Positions 17,809 through 27,235 of a stretch of DNA of 64,000 nucleotides are shown one piece after another (position 1 is the stretch's first letter; each line of letters opens with the position of its first letter). The stretch covers positions 48,411 to 112,410 of the forward strand of contig JAIXZA010000175.1 in the NCBI GenBank assembly GCA_027489965.1. The letters are read 5' to 3'. A program made the translations under genes and the position numbers. This DNA is from Verrucomicrobiaceae bacterium. Its GTDB lineage: Bacteria > Verrucomicrobiota > Verrucomicrobiia > Verrucomicrobiales > Verrucomicrobiaceae. The notes below the pieces were generated by a model. That model made no database searches. It saw only the letters and a program-made list of their open reading frames with translations, and was not told where the DNA came from.

Positions 17809-19353
17809 ATGAATCAACTCCGCTCAACTTTCACTCATAAAGGGTACTTCTCCCGCAGACTTCTTGCCATGGCTTGCGTGGTTGGAGCAATCTTCCTAAC
17901 CACCAGTGGTATCCCAGCTCAAAACGCTCTTGAAGCAGAGCTCCGAGCTCTTCAGGCGAAGCAGCAAGAAGAGCTGTTGCAGATGCAGAAGAAAATCGCC
18001 ACGCAGCAAGCAGCAAAGCCTGGCAATCCACAATTTTTGCAGAACAAAGTTTACGAATTGGAAACAAAGCTCCGCAACTATGAGAAGCCGATTAACGAAG
18101 TGAAGCATGAGCGCCCTGCAATGCAGAAGAACATTGACCATGTTTGGACGCTTGTGGCTGGGATCATGGTTTTCTTCATGCAGGCTGGATTTGCCCTTTT
18201 GGAAATGGGCGCGGTGCGTGCTAAAAACTCCATCAATTGTGCGATGAAAGGGCTCCTGGATTTCTGTTCCGCAGCCATCTGTTATCTGCTTTTCGGATTC
18301 ACTCTCATGTATGGCCCTTCCTCAGGAGGCTTTATCGGTGGGCATAGTTTTTGGTTATCCAACTTCACTGCCGACAGTCCTTTGTGGACCTTTTGGTTCT
18401 TCCAGGTTGTTTTTGCAGGAGCAGCCTGCACCATCGCTTCGGGTGCTATGGCTGAACGCACCAAGTTTATTGGTTACATGGCCTACACGGCTCTATTTTC
18501 AGGGATCGTTTACCCGATCTTTGGTCACTGGGCTTGGGGGAGTCTGAGCACGGGTTTTGAGCCAAACTTTGGCGGTGGTCGTGGTTGGTTGGAGGCGCTT
18601 GGCTTTCACGACTTCGCGGGCTCTGCGGTGGTGCACGGTATCGGTGGTGCTTCTGCATTAGCTGGTATTATGGTGGTAGGCCCACGACTCGGTAAATATG
18701 CAGAGGACGGTACGCCGCGCAGTATGCCTGGTCATAACGTTCCGCTAATGTTCCTTGGCACGTTCATTCTCTTCATGGCTTGGTTTGCTTTCAACGCTGG
18801 TTCCACGCTAACGGGTAAGGCTGAAATCGGACGTATCGCTGTCAATACATGTATCGCCGGTTCAGCCGGTGGACTCTTTGGTCTTTTGCTAATCTGGAAG
18901 CTGCGTGGAGTGCCTGATGCGGCTTCAACGATGAACGGTCTTTTGGCAGGCTGTGTCGCGGTTACGGCGGGTTCGGATATTTTCACACCTTTTAGCGCCA
19001 TGTTTGTAGGGGCTATTGGCGGAGTCCTTTGCTCCGTCGTAACAGTCATGATGGACAAGTGGCGTCTTGACGATCCAGTCGGAGCTGTTCCCGTTCATCT
19101 TGCGAATGGTCTTTTCGGTTGCCTTGCAGTGGCAATATTCCATGAAGAGGGATTTAAGGCAGCCCGATTGGGTGTTCAGACCTTTGGTGCCATCATCATC
19201 ATTGCTGGTTCATTTGTGGTTGCCTATTTTGTCTTCCGCGTCATCGACGTCACAATCGGCTTACGTGCTAGCGATGAGGAGCAGGAAATGGGGCTCGATT
19301 TTTCTGAGCATGCGACCAATGCTTATCCCGATTTCAAAACTGCAGACCGCTAA
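17809..19353 (+). CDS. amt: Ammonium transporter (Amt) with N-terminal coiled-coil extension
   Basis: A 514-residue ammonium channel of the inner membrane. A signal-peptide-like segment (about residues 15-38) is followed by about 60 residues of heptad-like sequence (ALEAELRALQAKQQEELLQ) that should form a coiled coil, then the Amt core from about residue 105. Core signatures include FALLEMGAVRAKN, the first pore His in HDFAGSAVVHGIGG and the second in VPVHLANGLFGCLAV. The coiled coil on the outer side is not part of ordinary AmtB. The usual glnK neighbour is absent; an OmpA-type protein gene follows 35 bp downstream instead. The start at 17809 was chosen over the TTG/GTG-type frame opening at 17743 inside the previous gene. 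Confidence 0.93.
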   Translation: MNQLRSTFTHKGYFSRRLLAMACVVGAIFLTTSGIPAQNALEAELRALQAKQQEELLQMQKKIATQQAAKPGNPQFLQNKVYELETKLRNYEKPINEVKHERPAMQKNIDHVWTLVAGIMVFFMQAGFALLEMGAVRAKNSINCAMKGLLDFCSAAICYLLFGFTLMYGPSSGGFIGGHSFWLSNFTADSPLWTFWFFQVVFAGAACTIASGAMAERTKFIGYMAYTALFSGIVYPIFGHWAWGSLSTGFEPNFGGGRGWLEALGFHDFAGSAVVHGIGGASALAGIMVVGPRLGKYAEDGTPRSMPGHNVPLMFLGTFILFMAWFAFNAGSTLTGKAEIGRIAVNTCIAGSAGGLFGLLLIWKLRGVPDAASTMNGLLAGCVAVTAGSDIFTPFSAMFVGAIGGVLCSVVTVMMDKWRLDDPVGAVPVHLANGLFGCLAVAIFHEEGFKAARLGVQTFGAIIIIAGSFVVAYFVFRVIDVTIGLRASDEEQEMGLDFSEHATNAYPDFKTADR

Positions 19354-19388
19354 TTTCGCGACTCTTTCACTCCAAAATTAATCCAGTT

Positions 19389-20357
19389 ATGAAACGAGCA
19401 ATCTTTCCTCTTATCATCCTGTGCGTCCTCTCCGCGCTAGCCTACTATTTGCCTAAAGTAGTCCAGCAGACAGAAGGGTTTACGCCTTTGGCGGATGCTA
19501 TGTCCAAGGATGTAGTCACTGAGCGCCCACCCACTCAAGAGCAGATTCTTGAGCCAGTGCCAGTCCCCTTAGTCATGGAGACGCCACCTGTCGTTGAGAC
19601 CTCCGCTGCGGACCTCACGCCTTTCATTGAGGCTATGGCTAATGGTGATCATGCCAAAGCTGCGGCTTACCTAGACATCATCAAGGCCAGTCTTCCTGAA
19701 GATAAGGTACAAAGTCTGTCTGCTAGCATTAACGCAGCACGTAAGCGTGAGGATGAAGCTGCCAAGGTGGCTATGGAATCAAAGGTCGCCGCACTCGCAG
19801 CGGCCAAGCTTGCTGAAGCCAAAATGACTACAGCACCCGCAGCTTCTTCTGCCACCGACGCAGCCGTGATCGAAAGTCTTCGGCAGCTTCAGCAGGCGCA
19901 GCAGGAAACCGCTAAAATGTTGTCAGCACTCAATGCCAAGCAACAAAAAGCGTCTGCTATGCCAGTGCAGGTTGCGGCTCCGCCGACCACTAACTCTAGC
20001 AACATTGTATCGACTCAAGCACCACTGCCGGGCACCACGGTTTTGCTATTTGGCAGAGATTCATCGGTTCTCGGAGAAACTGAAGCTTCAAAGATTGTCT
20101 CTGTTATCGAAGCTGTCAAAAATGACAGTTCTGCTCGAATCGAAATCCGTGGGTTTGCTGACAAATCGGGTGATTCCAATTATAATTTGAGTCTCTCAAA
20201 ATCCCGAGCCACAGCTGTTCAGGATGTCTTTCGCCGAGCAGGTATCGCAAATGGTCGGATCAGCTTACTGTCCATGGGGTCGTTTCAAGCTGCGGCTGAT
20301 TTAGCTCCTGAAAAAGCAGCTGAGATGCGTAAGGTGGAGGTGCTCATCGTTAAGTGA
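19389..20357 (+). CDS. OmpA-family C-terminal domain protein
   Basis: A 322-residue envelope protein. An N-terminal membrane anchor or signal (IFPLIILCVLSALAYYLPKVV) precedes an Ala-rich helical region of about 170 residues containing QQAQQETAKMLSALNAKQQ. The OmpA/MotB peptidoglycan-binding domain covers about residues 215-322, with the typical IEIRGFADKSGDSNYNLSLSKS and its closing strand RKVEVLIVK. It probably tethers the cell wall from the membrane. It follows the ammonium transporter closely and is followed by a strong terminator, so the two are likely one transcript. Confidence 0.85.
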   Translation: MKRAIFPLIILCVLSALAYYLPKVVQQTEGFTPLADAMSKDVVTERPPTQEQILEPVPVPLVMETPPVVETSAADLTPFIEAMANGDHAKAAAYLDIIKASLPEDKVQSLSASINAARKREDEAAKVAMESKVAALAAAKLAEAKMTTAPAASSATDAAVIESLRQLQQAQQETAKMLSALNAKQQKASAMPVQVAAPPTTNSSNIVSTQAPLPGTTVLLFGRDSSVLGETEASKIVSVIEAVKNDSSARIEIRGFADKSGDSNYNLSLSKSRATAVQDVFRRAGIANGRISLLSMGSFQAAADLAPEKAAEMRKVEVLIVK

Positions 20358-20400
20358 TTGAGAAGCTGACTTCCGCAAACAGTTCAGATTGATTCATTGA

Positions 20401-20435
20401 AGAGCGCCGATTGAACCTTCAATCGGCGCTCTTTT
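20401..20435 (+). terminator. Rho-independent terminator
   Basis: A perfect 15-bp inverted repeat (AGAGCGCCGATTGAA at 20401-20415 with its complement at 20418-20432) is followed by TTTT. It lies 43 bp after the OmpA-type gene. The dehydratase gene ends at 20479 from the other side, so the hairpin may serve both directions, although the T-run favours the plus strand. Confidence 0.85.
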
Positions 20436-20478
20436 GCTAACTTTCTGGACTGCTGTTTTGATCCCCGCCTTGAAGGCT

Positions 20479-22203
20479 TTAAAAGATCTCAGGCTCGGGT
20501 ACGCTTGGGCCGTGCTGCAAGAAGTCAAAGTCAGCCCCTTCATTGGCTTGGGTGACATGATCGACGAAGAGCTTGGCGTAACCCCGGTGGTAGCGGGGTG
20601 GGGCTGGTTTCCAGGCGGCGTGGCGCTTGGCTAACTCCTCTTCGCTGACATGCAGGTGCAGTTTACGGTTAGGCACATCCAGTTCAATGAGGTCGCCGTT
20701 TTGTACTAGAGCCAGCGGGCCGCCGATGGCTGATTCTGGGGCAATGTGCAGCGCGCAAGCGCCGTAGCTGGTGCCGCTCATACGGCAGTCACTCAGACGC
20801 ACCATGTCGCGGATGCCCTGTAAGATGAGCTTTTTCGGAATGGGCAGCTGGCCCCACTCAGGCATACCGGGTGCGCCGACCGGACCTGCGTTGCGGAGAA
20901 TAAGGACGGTGTCCTTGGTGACATCCAGCTCTAGGTCGTCGATCTTAGACTTCATCTCGGGGTAGCTATCAAAGACGAGCGCTGGGCCGGTATGCTGACA
21001 GAGCTCTGGTGTGGCTGCGGCGTGCTTGATCACGGCTCCATCGGGACAAAGATTACCGCGAAGAATGGCGGTGCCGCCGTCCGGTTGGATGGCGTTTTCT
21101 GGGGAGCGGATGACATCTTGATTGTAGGTCTCACAGCCGGCTACATTTCCTGCCAAGGTCTTGCCAGTGATGGTAAGTGCTTGCATGTCTAGCAGGGAAC
21201 TCATGCCATGGAGCAGGGCTTTGATACCGCCAGCCAGATAGAACTCTTCCATGAGATACTTGCCAGCAGGTCGCAGATTAGCCAGTAGAGGAACGCGGCG
21301 GCTGATTTCATCAAATTTCTCCAAGGGCAGTTTGATGCCTAGTCGGCCTGCCATGGCCACTAGATGAACGATCGCATTGGTGCTGCCGCCGAGAGCCATA
21401 TCGACAGCGATGGCGTTATCAAAGGAGGTTTCGGTGACGATCTTTGAGGGCTTTAAATCCAGCCAGACATTTTCAATGATTTGTCGGCCTGCAGCTGATG
21501 CTGCACGCAGATGGGCGCTGTCCACAGCGGGGATGGAGGAGGCACCAGGCATGCAAAGGCCAAGAGTCTCTGCAAGTGCTGTCAAGGTGGAGGCCGTGCC
21601 CATGGTCATGCAATGGCCAGGGCCACGGGCGATGCCGTCTTCGATTTCGCACCATTGGTCCCAGGTCAGGTTGCCTGCGCGTTTTTCATCCCAATATTTC
21701 CAGACGTCGCTGCCACTGCCCAGGGTCTCACCGCGCCAGTTGCCTTTCATCATCGGCCCGCAAGGCATGTAAATAACAGGGATGTCCATGCTGAAGGCAC
21801 CCATCAGCAGGCCAGGGGTAGATTTGTCACAACCACCGAGAAGAACCGCGCCATCGAGAGGATTGGCCCGCAGCACTTCTTCAGTCTCCATGGCCAGCAG
21901 GTTGCGGTGAAACATCGCTGTGGGTTTGGTCAGCATCTCACCAGCTGAGAGCACCGGAATTTCCATCGGATGACCGCCTGCCTGCAAAATGCCACGGCGC
22001 ACGGCGTCAGCGGTTAGCTTCAGATGCATGTGGCAGGAGTTTTGTTCTGACCAAGTGTTCAGAATGCCGATGACTGGTTTCCCCACATAGTCTTCAGCGC
22101 CCCAGCCAGCCTGTTTCGCCCGGGAGCGATGGCCAAAGGATCGGAGTTCATCGCGGCCATACCAGCGCCAAGAGCGGAGTTCTTCAGGGGTTTTACGTGT
22201 CAT
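20479..22203 (-). CDS. Dehydratase of the IlvD/Edd family, probably sugar-acid dehydratase
   Basis: A 574-residue iron-sulfur dehydratase. Cluster-binding cysteines are in LLGGCDKSTPG and GPGHCMTMGTAST. The substrate-loop segment ALGGSTNAIVHLVAMAGRLG and the C-terminal RMSGTSYGACALHIAPESA are well conserved. The N-terminus (TPEELRSWRWYGRDELRSFGHRSR) resembles the arabonate/xylonate-type branch of the family rather than IlvD of valine synthesis, so sugar-acid dehydration to a 2-keto-3-deoxy acid is more likely. This subfamily choice is inference. The gene stands alone. Confidence 0.85.
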   Translation of the reverse strand: MTRKTPEELRSWRWYGRDELRSFGHRSRAKQAGWGAEDYVGKPVIGILNTWSEQNSCHMHLKLTADAVRRGILQAGGHPMEIPVLSAGEMLTKPTAMFHRNLLAMETEEVLRANPLDGAVLLGGCDKSTPGLLMGAFSMDIPVIYMPCGPMMKGNWRGETLGSGSDVWKYWDEKRAGNLTWDQWCEIEDGIARGPGHCMTMGTASTLTALAETLGLCMPGASSIPAVDSAHLRAASAAGRQIIENVWLDLKPSKIVTETSFDNAIAVDMALGGSTNAIVHLVAMAGRLGIKLPLEKFDEISRRVPLLANLRPAGKYLMEEFYLAGGIKALLHGMSSLLDMQALTITGKTLAGNVAGCETYNQDVIRSPENAIQPDGGTAILRGNLCPDGAVIKHAAATPELCQHTGPALVFDSYPEMKSKIDDLELDVTKDTVLILRNAGPVGAPGMPEWGQLPIPKKLILQGIRDMVRLSDCRMSGTSYGACALHIAPESAIGGPLALVQNGDLIELDVPNRKLHLHVSEEELAKRHAAWKPAPPRYHRGYAKLFVDHVTQANEGADFDFLQHGPSVPEPEIF

Positions 22204-22304
22204 GAGGGTCGCTATTGTCAGCAGATGTGGCGAAGTTGCCAGAGGAGAATCAGCGGAAAGTGATGACTGTTTAGTGATTGTCAGGAAGCCTCGGATTGGG
22301 TTTA

Positions 22305-23513
22305 ATGGCCGCTATGATTTTGCGAATATTGAGTCTTTGGCTGGCGTGCAGCTTTTCGATCATGGCGCAAATATCTGAATCTCGCGCAGGGGATGGGCCA
22401 AATGCTCACGCGTGGGAGATGTTCCAGCTCTTCAGGCAGATGACACAAGGAAACTTTTGTTTTTCGCCTTTTAGTGGTCATCGGCTTGTTTCCATGTTGG
22501 CCGAGGGTGCAAGCGGAGAGACTCAACGACAGCTTTTGAATATGGCGCATCTTTCGGCAAATAAAGACAAGCGCGCCAAGGACGCTGAAACCATTCGCCA
22601 AGCACTTGCTTCAAGCGCTGCTAGTCATGGCATACTCCTAGAGGTGGCCAATTCGATTTGGGTTCCGCCACAGGCCATGCTTGAGCCGGATTATGGTTCA
22701 TGGATTGGAAAACACTATGGAGCCATGATTCAAACGCTGCCTGGATCGGATGCTGTGGGCTCGGCCAAGAAGGTGAATCAATGGATTCGTGAAAAGACGC
22801 GTGGTCGGATCACTGACCTCGTCGGGCCTAATCAATTTCAGCAGCCAGGAATGGCACTTCTTCTGGTGAACTCAGTTTATCTCAAATCTGCTTGGGCCAA
22901 GCGATTTGATCCCAAGGCGACTAAAGCGCGTGTATTTACGAAAGCCGATGGAGCCCAGTCGATGTTGCCGTTGATGGCTCAGACAAATGCTTTTCTCTTT
23001 GCTGACGCTCCTACTTGGCAAAGCGTTGAGATGCCCTTCGGCGGTGGCGACTTTGTCATGACATTTCTTTTGCCTAGAACGGAAGCAGATCGTGAGTCGG
23101 TGGAGCTTTGCTTGAACCCTGCCGGCTGGACCAAGATGATCGGTGGACTGAGGGATGCTGATGTGAGCGTTATACTGCCGCGCTTTGCCTTCAGTGCCCA
23201 GCTTAATTTGCAAGGCATGTGGCAGGCGCTTGGTGCCAAAGATGTGTTTGAAGAAAAAGCGGCCGATTTAGGGGGAATGATCCGACAGAAACCGTGCTGG
23301 GTGAATCAAGTGCAGCATGAGGCCAGCATCGAAGTGAATGAATTAGGCGCAGAGGCCACGGCCACGACAACTGCCGCAGAGCCGTTTGGTAACCCAGAAG
23401 ATAAGCCTAAGCGCCGCAGTGCCATCTTCGTCGCCAATCATCCTTTCCTGTGGTTTATCAGACATCGACCGACAGGATTAATCCTCTTCATGGGTCGCTT
23501 TGCAGGTTCGTGA
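22305..23513 (+). CDS. Exported serpin-family serine protease inhibitor
   Basis: A serpin of about 402 residues with a signal peptide (MILRILSLWLACSFSIMAQ). It has the typical N-terminal GNFCFSPFSGHRLVSMLAEGA, the breach region LLVNSVYLKSAWAKRFDP, and the C-terminal signature HPFLWFIRHRPTGLILFMGRF. The hinge of the reactive-centre loop, NELGAEATATTTA, has the small residues needed for insertion into the beta-sheet, so an inhibitory serpin is expected. The loop after it (EPFGNPEDKPKRR) is charged, and the scissile bond cannot be assigned. Starts at 22305 or 22314 are both possible. Confidence 0.93.
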   Translation: MAAMILRILSLWLACSFSIMAQISESRAGDGPNAHAWEMFQLFRQMTQGNFCFSPFSGHRLVSMLAEGASGETQRQLLNMAHLSANKDKRAKDAETIRQALASSAASHGILLEVANSIWVPPQAMLEPDYGSWIGKHYGAMIQTLPGSDAVGSAKKVNQWIREKTRGRITDLVGPNQFQQPGMALLLVNSVYLKSAWAKRFDPKATKARVFTKADGAQSMLPLMAQTNAFLFADAPTWQSVEMPFGGGDFVMTFLLPRTEADRESVELCLNPAGWTKMIGGLRDADVSVILPRFAFSAQLNLQGMWQALGAKDVFEEKAADLGGMIRQKPCWVNQVQHEASIEVNELGAEATATTTAAEPFGNPEDKPKRRSAIFVANHPFLWFIRHRPTGLILFMGRFAGS

Positions 23514-23580
23514 TATGGGCAGGCCAAGTTGTGACCTTCCGATTTACAAGAGCCTGCCTTTCTGTCAGTCTGGCAGGGTT

Positions 23581-24117
23581 ATGAAAAATACATTCTTCCT
23601 GAGCGCCTTGGTTAGCCTTTTTCTCTCTGGTCTCAGTCTCGCTCAGACAACAGGGCCGACACCTACCAAGCCGCCACCAGAGGAAATGCTCCAAGATGGT
23701 GTTTGGACGGGCTCTCTCAAAGGTGGGCGCTACATGGTGAAGGCGGGGCAAATCATCGCGCTCTCCAAGCATGAATATGTGGTCGACGGCGTGGCTCGGG
23801 TGGTGGAGGTGAATTTGACGCTAAACACCAATTCGCATGTTCGCTTCTATTTTCTGGAACCTGTGCGGCTGGAGGGCACTGGGGCGGTCGCTGTTGGCCA
23901 ACAGGCGATCGACAAAGCACGCGCCATGGTTCAAGACGCTGCGGCTCGGGTTTCACCGACACTTACTGAACCCAAAGTGGTGAAGAATTACCCAGTGACC
24001 ACTCACACGCATACCATTGAGTATGTTCTCAAAGAAGAGGCACGCTTGAATTCACTCTTTGAGAGTCTGGAGAACGCATTCCGTGACCCAGGCAAAAAGC
24101 ATTTTTGGCGTGAATAA
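23581..24117 (+). CDS. Exported hypothetical protein
   Basis: A 178-residue protein that I do not recognise. It starts with a clear signal peptide (FFLSALVSLFLSGLSLAQ), then a Pro-rich spacer (GPTPTKPPPEEML). A domain of about 130 residues has alternating beta strands (KHEYVVDGVARVVEVNLTLN) and a helical end rich in Leu and Glu (EEARLNSLFESLENAF). The open frame begins at 23500, but the Met at 23581 starts the signal peptide. It follows the serpin gene by 67 bp in the same direction and may share its transcript. Confidence 0.65.
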   Translation: MKNTFFLSALVSLFLSGLSLAQTTGPTPTKPPPEEMLQDGVWTGSLKGGRYMVKAGQIIALSKHEYVVDGVARVVEVNLTLNTNSHVRFYFLEPVRLEGTGAVAVGQQAIDKARAMVQDAAARVSPTLTEPKVVKNYPVTTHTHTIEYVLKEEARLNSLFESLENAFRDPGKKHFWRE

Positions 24118-24203
24118 GCCTGCTGGTATTTAAGGTTGAACAAGTTCATTCGGAAAACCATAATGACAGCCTCTTTATTCGTCTTCACCCCCTTTCTATT
24201 TCC

Positions 24204-24722
24204 ATGCATCTGATCTCTTTCGCCCGTCTTCTAACTTTGGTTTGTCTCTCTCTGGGATTGGCCTCCTGTGAGAATGGCCAGAACCCCTTTACTAAATCCA
24301 GCTCTGGAGGTGCCGATCCTTACGTGGCCAATTACGCCAATGACGGAGGCTATAATCCCTATCCAGGTCAGCCAGGGACGATTGCCGGCGGTGGCCCTGC
24401 TGCCCCGACTTATGAGGCCCCAGTAGCCCCTGTCGAAGCTGATCCCTACGCCTTCAATGCACCAAGTGCTAAGCCGAAGACAAGCACCAGTACCTCGAGC
24501 TCTACGCCGAAAAAAGTCGTCGCCAGCTCCAGCAAGCCGCGCACCAGTTCATCCAAATCAAAAAGCACAGCCAAGAAATATGGCGGTAGCCATAAGGTTG
24601 TTTCAGGTGATTCACTTTACGCCATCGCCCTCAAGCGCAAAACAACCGTCGCCAAGCTTAAGGCTGCCAATGGTCTGAAGTCAGATCTGATCCGCCCAGG
24701 CCAGACACTCAAAATCCCGTAA
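24204..24722 (+). CDS. LysM-domain lipoprotein
   Basis: A 172-residue lipoprotein. The signal ends in a lipobox (LGLASC) with the lipidated Cys near residue 22. A Gly/Pro/Ser/Lys-rich low-complexity linker of about 95 residues leads to a C-terminal LysM domain (HKVVSGDSLYAIALKRKTT, then IRPGQTLKIP). It probably binds peptidoglycan from the outer membrane. It lies close before lpxK. Confidence 0.88.
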   Translation: MHLISFARLLTLVCLSLGLASCENGQNPFTKSSSGGADPYVANYANDGGYNPYPGQPGTIAGGGPAAPTYEAPVAPVEADPYAFNAPSAKPKTSTSTSSSTPKKVVASSSKPRTSSSKSKSTAKKYGGSHKVVSGDSLYAIALKRKTTVAKLKAANGLKSDLIRPGQTLKIP

Positions 24723-24810
24723 TGAGGGAATGCAGGCCTACCAAGGCGGCATCATTTCAACTAATGCCGCTTGTGCACTTTCCCGCACAGCGGCAGGCTG
24801 GTACCAGTGC

Positions 24811-26034
24811 ATGAAGGATACCCTCGAAGATCTGGAGCAATACATGATGGATGTCATCATCCACAATCGACGTGGATTGAGGGCATCGCTGTTGCGCGCT
24901 GTTTTTTGGTTCTTGTCGGGCATTTATAAGGGAGCCATTAAACTGCGACTCTTTCTCTATCGCGAGCGCTACATCCACGACCATCATCTGGGGGTGCCAG
25001 TCATCAGTGTAGGCAACATTACCGTTGGCGGGACTGGAAAGACACCCGTCGTGGAGCTTTTGGCCAAGGCTTTGAGAGATAAAGGGCGTCGCGTTGCCAT
25101 CCTCAGCCGTGGTTATAAAAGCAAGCGTCAGCGTAAGCCACCACTTAGCTGGCGAATCGCTGCCAAGTTAGGCATGGCCAGAAAACCCAAAGAATTGCCA
25201 GCTCGCGTCGTCTCCGATGGCGTCAATGTGCTGCTGGATTCTCATATCGCCGGAGATGAGCCCTTCATGCTCGCCCATAATTGTCCGGGCGTTCCCGTCG
25301 TCGTGGATCGGAATCGTGTGAAGGCTGGGGCCCATGCCATTCGTAAATTTGGAGCCGATGTACTGATCTTGGATGATGGCCTGCAATATCTCAAATTGAA
25401 GCATCGCCATGATATCGTGCTTGTAGATAAAACGGCACCCTTTGGCACTGGTTACATGCTGCCGCGCGGCACTTTACGTGAACCTCCCAAAAGTCTCCGC
25501 CGGGCCAGCTACATCTTCCTCACCAAATCAGATGGAGATAGCGAGGAAGTCATTGCTCAAATTCGCCGCTACAATCCAGTCGCCGAGATCATCGAGTGTC
25601 GGCATCGGCCTGTGCATTTTCAAAACATTCACACGGGAGAGCGCTTGCCTTTAGATGCCTTTAAAGGCAAATATGTCGGTGCATTGTCAGGCATCGCCGT
25701 TCCCGAAAGCTTTGAAAAAGGTGCCCGCAAGCTAGGAGCCAAAGTCCAGTGGACAGCCAGATTCAGTGATCACCACCGCTTCCAGGAAAAAGATGTCACC
25801 AAATTCATCGAGCGCTGTGTCAAAGCGGATGCTCATGCCATCCTCACCACAGAGAAAGACTACGTCCGCTTTCCAAGGTTAGAGCCTGGCGAGATCCCCA
25901 TCTACTTCCTTCGGGTCGAGATCGAAATCATCCGCGGCAAAGACATCTTTGATAGGCTGGTTAGCATCATTGCCGAGCCACGTCACGTCACACAGGGGAT
26001 GGTCAGTTCCGAGTTAGTCGAGACCACTGAGTGA
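24811..26034 (+). CDS. lpxK: Tetraacyldisaccharide 4'-kinase
   Basis: Phosphorylates the 4' position of the lipid A disaccharide at the inner membrane. A membrane-associating N-terminal helix (LLRAVFWFLSGIYKGAIKL) precedes the Walker A motif GNITVGGTGKTPVV. LSRGYKSK, the DDGLQYLKLKHRHDIVLVD segment and a C-terminal TTEKDYVRFP are all typical of LpxK. The start is uncertain: 24730 is the frame opening, and 24844 would give a length closer to other LpxK proteins. The gene overlaps the next by 4 bp. Confidence 0.92.
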   Translation: MKDTLEDLEQYMMDVIIHNRRGLRASLLRAVFWFLSGIYKGAIKLRLFLYRERYIHDHHLGVPVISVGNITVGGTGKTPVVELLAKALRDKGRRVAILSRGYKSKRQRKPPLSWRIAAKLGMARKPKELPARVVSDGVNVLLDSHIAGDEPFMLAHNCPGVPVVVDRNRVKAGAHAIRKFGADVLILDDGLQYLKLKHRHDIVLVDKTAPFGTGYMLPRGTLREPPKSLRRASYIFLTKSDGDSEEVIAQIRRYNPVAEIIECRHRPVHFQNIHTGERLPLDAFKGKYVGALSGIAVPESFEKGARKLGAKVQWTARFSDHHRFQEKDVTKFIERCVKADAHAILTTEKDYVRFPRLEPGEIPIYFLRVEIEIIRGKDIFDRLVSIIAEPRHVTQGMVSSELVETTE

Positions 26035-26705
26035 AATCTGATCTTGTCATGCAGCCGATTCAACGACTTACAGGCTTCGTAGCTGTTCTTGGGTTCTGTC
26101 TCAGTCTAGCCAATTGTGCCGGCATTTATGATCGAGCGGAAATTTACACCACAACGCAAACGTCGACTATTGGCGGTGCCAGCATAGGTTTGGAATTTGT
26201 GCCATCTGAGAGTGAGTCCAGCATTGCCATCTCTGCCATGGTCGTCGCTGCTGCAGAATCTAGAAGCTGCGGTCCTTATCGAATCGCTATCTACGCGGTA
26301 GGAGGCCGCAGCCAGTTCACTCACTTAATGGTTACCCGCCTCCAAATGGTCACGCCAAATGGTCGCTCATGGGATGTACCTAGCAACTATCTTCAGCGTG
26401 AAGAATACTTTATGTCCACGCGTCAGCGTCAGTTTAGTCAGGCTACTTTTATTCTGCCGCCCTTGCTAGACTTAAACTTCAAAACGCATGGTCAGATCAC
26501 TGTCACTGCGGATGTGGTCATAAAAGCAGCAGACGGGAAAGTTTCAAAAGATACAGTTACCTTCATCTGCGATCGGAAAAAGCGGCAAACCTTTAAATCC
26601 TACTTCATGCCCATTGAGCTCGTCGATTCTATCCGCATGAATGATGTGCCTGAAGAGCACCTGGAGATCGGTGCTAATCGAAAGGGATGGAAGCTAGGTC
26701 CATGA
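26031..26705 (+). CDS. Hypothetical lipoprotein
   Basis: A 224-residue protein with a lipoprotein signal: a hydrophobic stretch (FVAVLGFCLSLANC) ends in a Cys at about residue 29. The rest looks beta-rich, with no motif that I recognise. The GTG start overlaps the lpxK stop (GTGA), a translational-coupling arrangement; the alternative is the ATG at 26049, which also starts a usable signal. It ends in an ATGA overlap with the phospholipase D-like gene, so lpxK and these two genes look like one operon. Confidence 0.65.
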   Translation: MKSDLVMQPIQRLTGFVAVLGFCLSLANCAGIYDRAEIYTTTQTSTIGGASIGLEFVPSESESSIAISAMVVAAAESRSCGPYRIAIYAVGGRSQFTHLMVTRLQMVTPNGRSWDVPSNYLQREEYFMSTRQRQFSQATFILPPLLDLNFKTHGQITVTADVVIKAADGKVSKDTVTFICDRKKRQTFKSYFMPIELVDSIRMNDVPEEHLEIGANRKGWKLGP

Positions 26706-27235
26706 GCGAGCCACTGACCAGACTTGTCATCAGCCAGGAGACCTATCAGGCCGTCGTCCATGAGATTGTGCCATCAGCCAAGCAGATTCTCTGGCTTGTC
26801 ACAGCCGACTTGAAGGACTTACACGTCTCGCAGGGAAAACGTTTCGTTCCTTTTCTCGACGTGCTGGCAGGGAAAATACGTGAAGGAGTCGAAGTGCGGC
26901 TCGTTCATGCCAAAGAACCAGGTCCGCGATTTCGCAAAGACTTCGACCGCTTTCCAGAGCTGATCGGCAGTGATCTCTTTAGTCGCATCCTCTGCCCGCG
27001 AATGCACATGAAGTGCGTCATTGCTGATGGTCGCTATGCCTACATCGGCTCCGCCAATCTCACAGGTGCTGGCTTGGGTGCCAAGAGTGACCATCGACGT
27101 AATTTTGAAGCGGGAATCGTCACACGTGATCGCCAGATCATAGCTCCCCTCATGGAGTATTTAGACGCCTATTTTCTCGGTGATCACTGCCTGAAATGTC
27201 AGCGGCGAGATGTCTGTCCTGACCCGATTCTTTAA
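26702..27235 (+). CDS. Phospholipase D-like domain protein, single HKD motif
   Basis: A 177-residue cytosolic protein with one HxKxxxxD motif (MHMKCVIADGRYAYIGSANL), which is the nuclease/phospholipase D signature. Single-motif members usually act as dimers (Nuc-like). The C-terminal tail has a Cys cluster (CLKCQRRDVC) that could bind metal. Phosphodiesterase activity is probable, but the substrate (lipid or nucleic acid) is open. The ATG at 26702 overlaps the preceding stop codon. The 3' end overlaps the convergent DUF1802 gene by 4 bp. Confidence 0.8.
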   Translation: MSEPLTRLVISQETYQAVVHEIVPSAKQILWLVTADLKDLHVSQGKRFVPFLDVLAGKIREGVEVRLVHAKEPGPRFRKDFDRFPELIGSDLFSRILCPRMHMKCVIADGRYAYIGSANLTGAGLGAKSDHRRNFEAGIVTRDRQIIAPLMEYLDAYFLGDHCLKCQRRDVCPDPIL

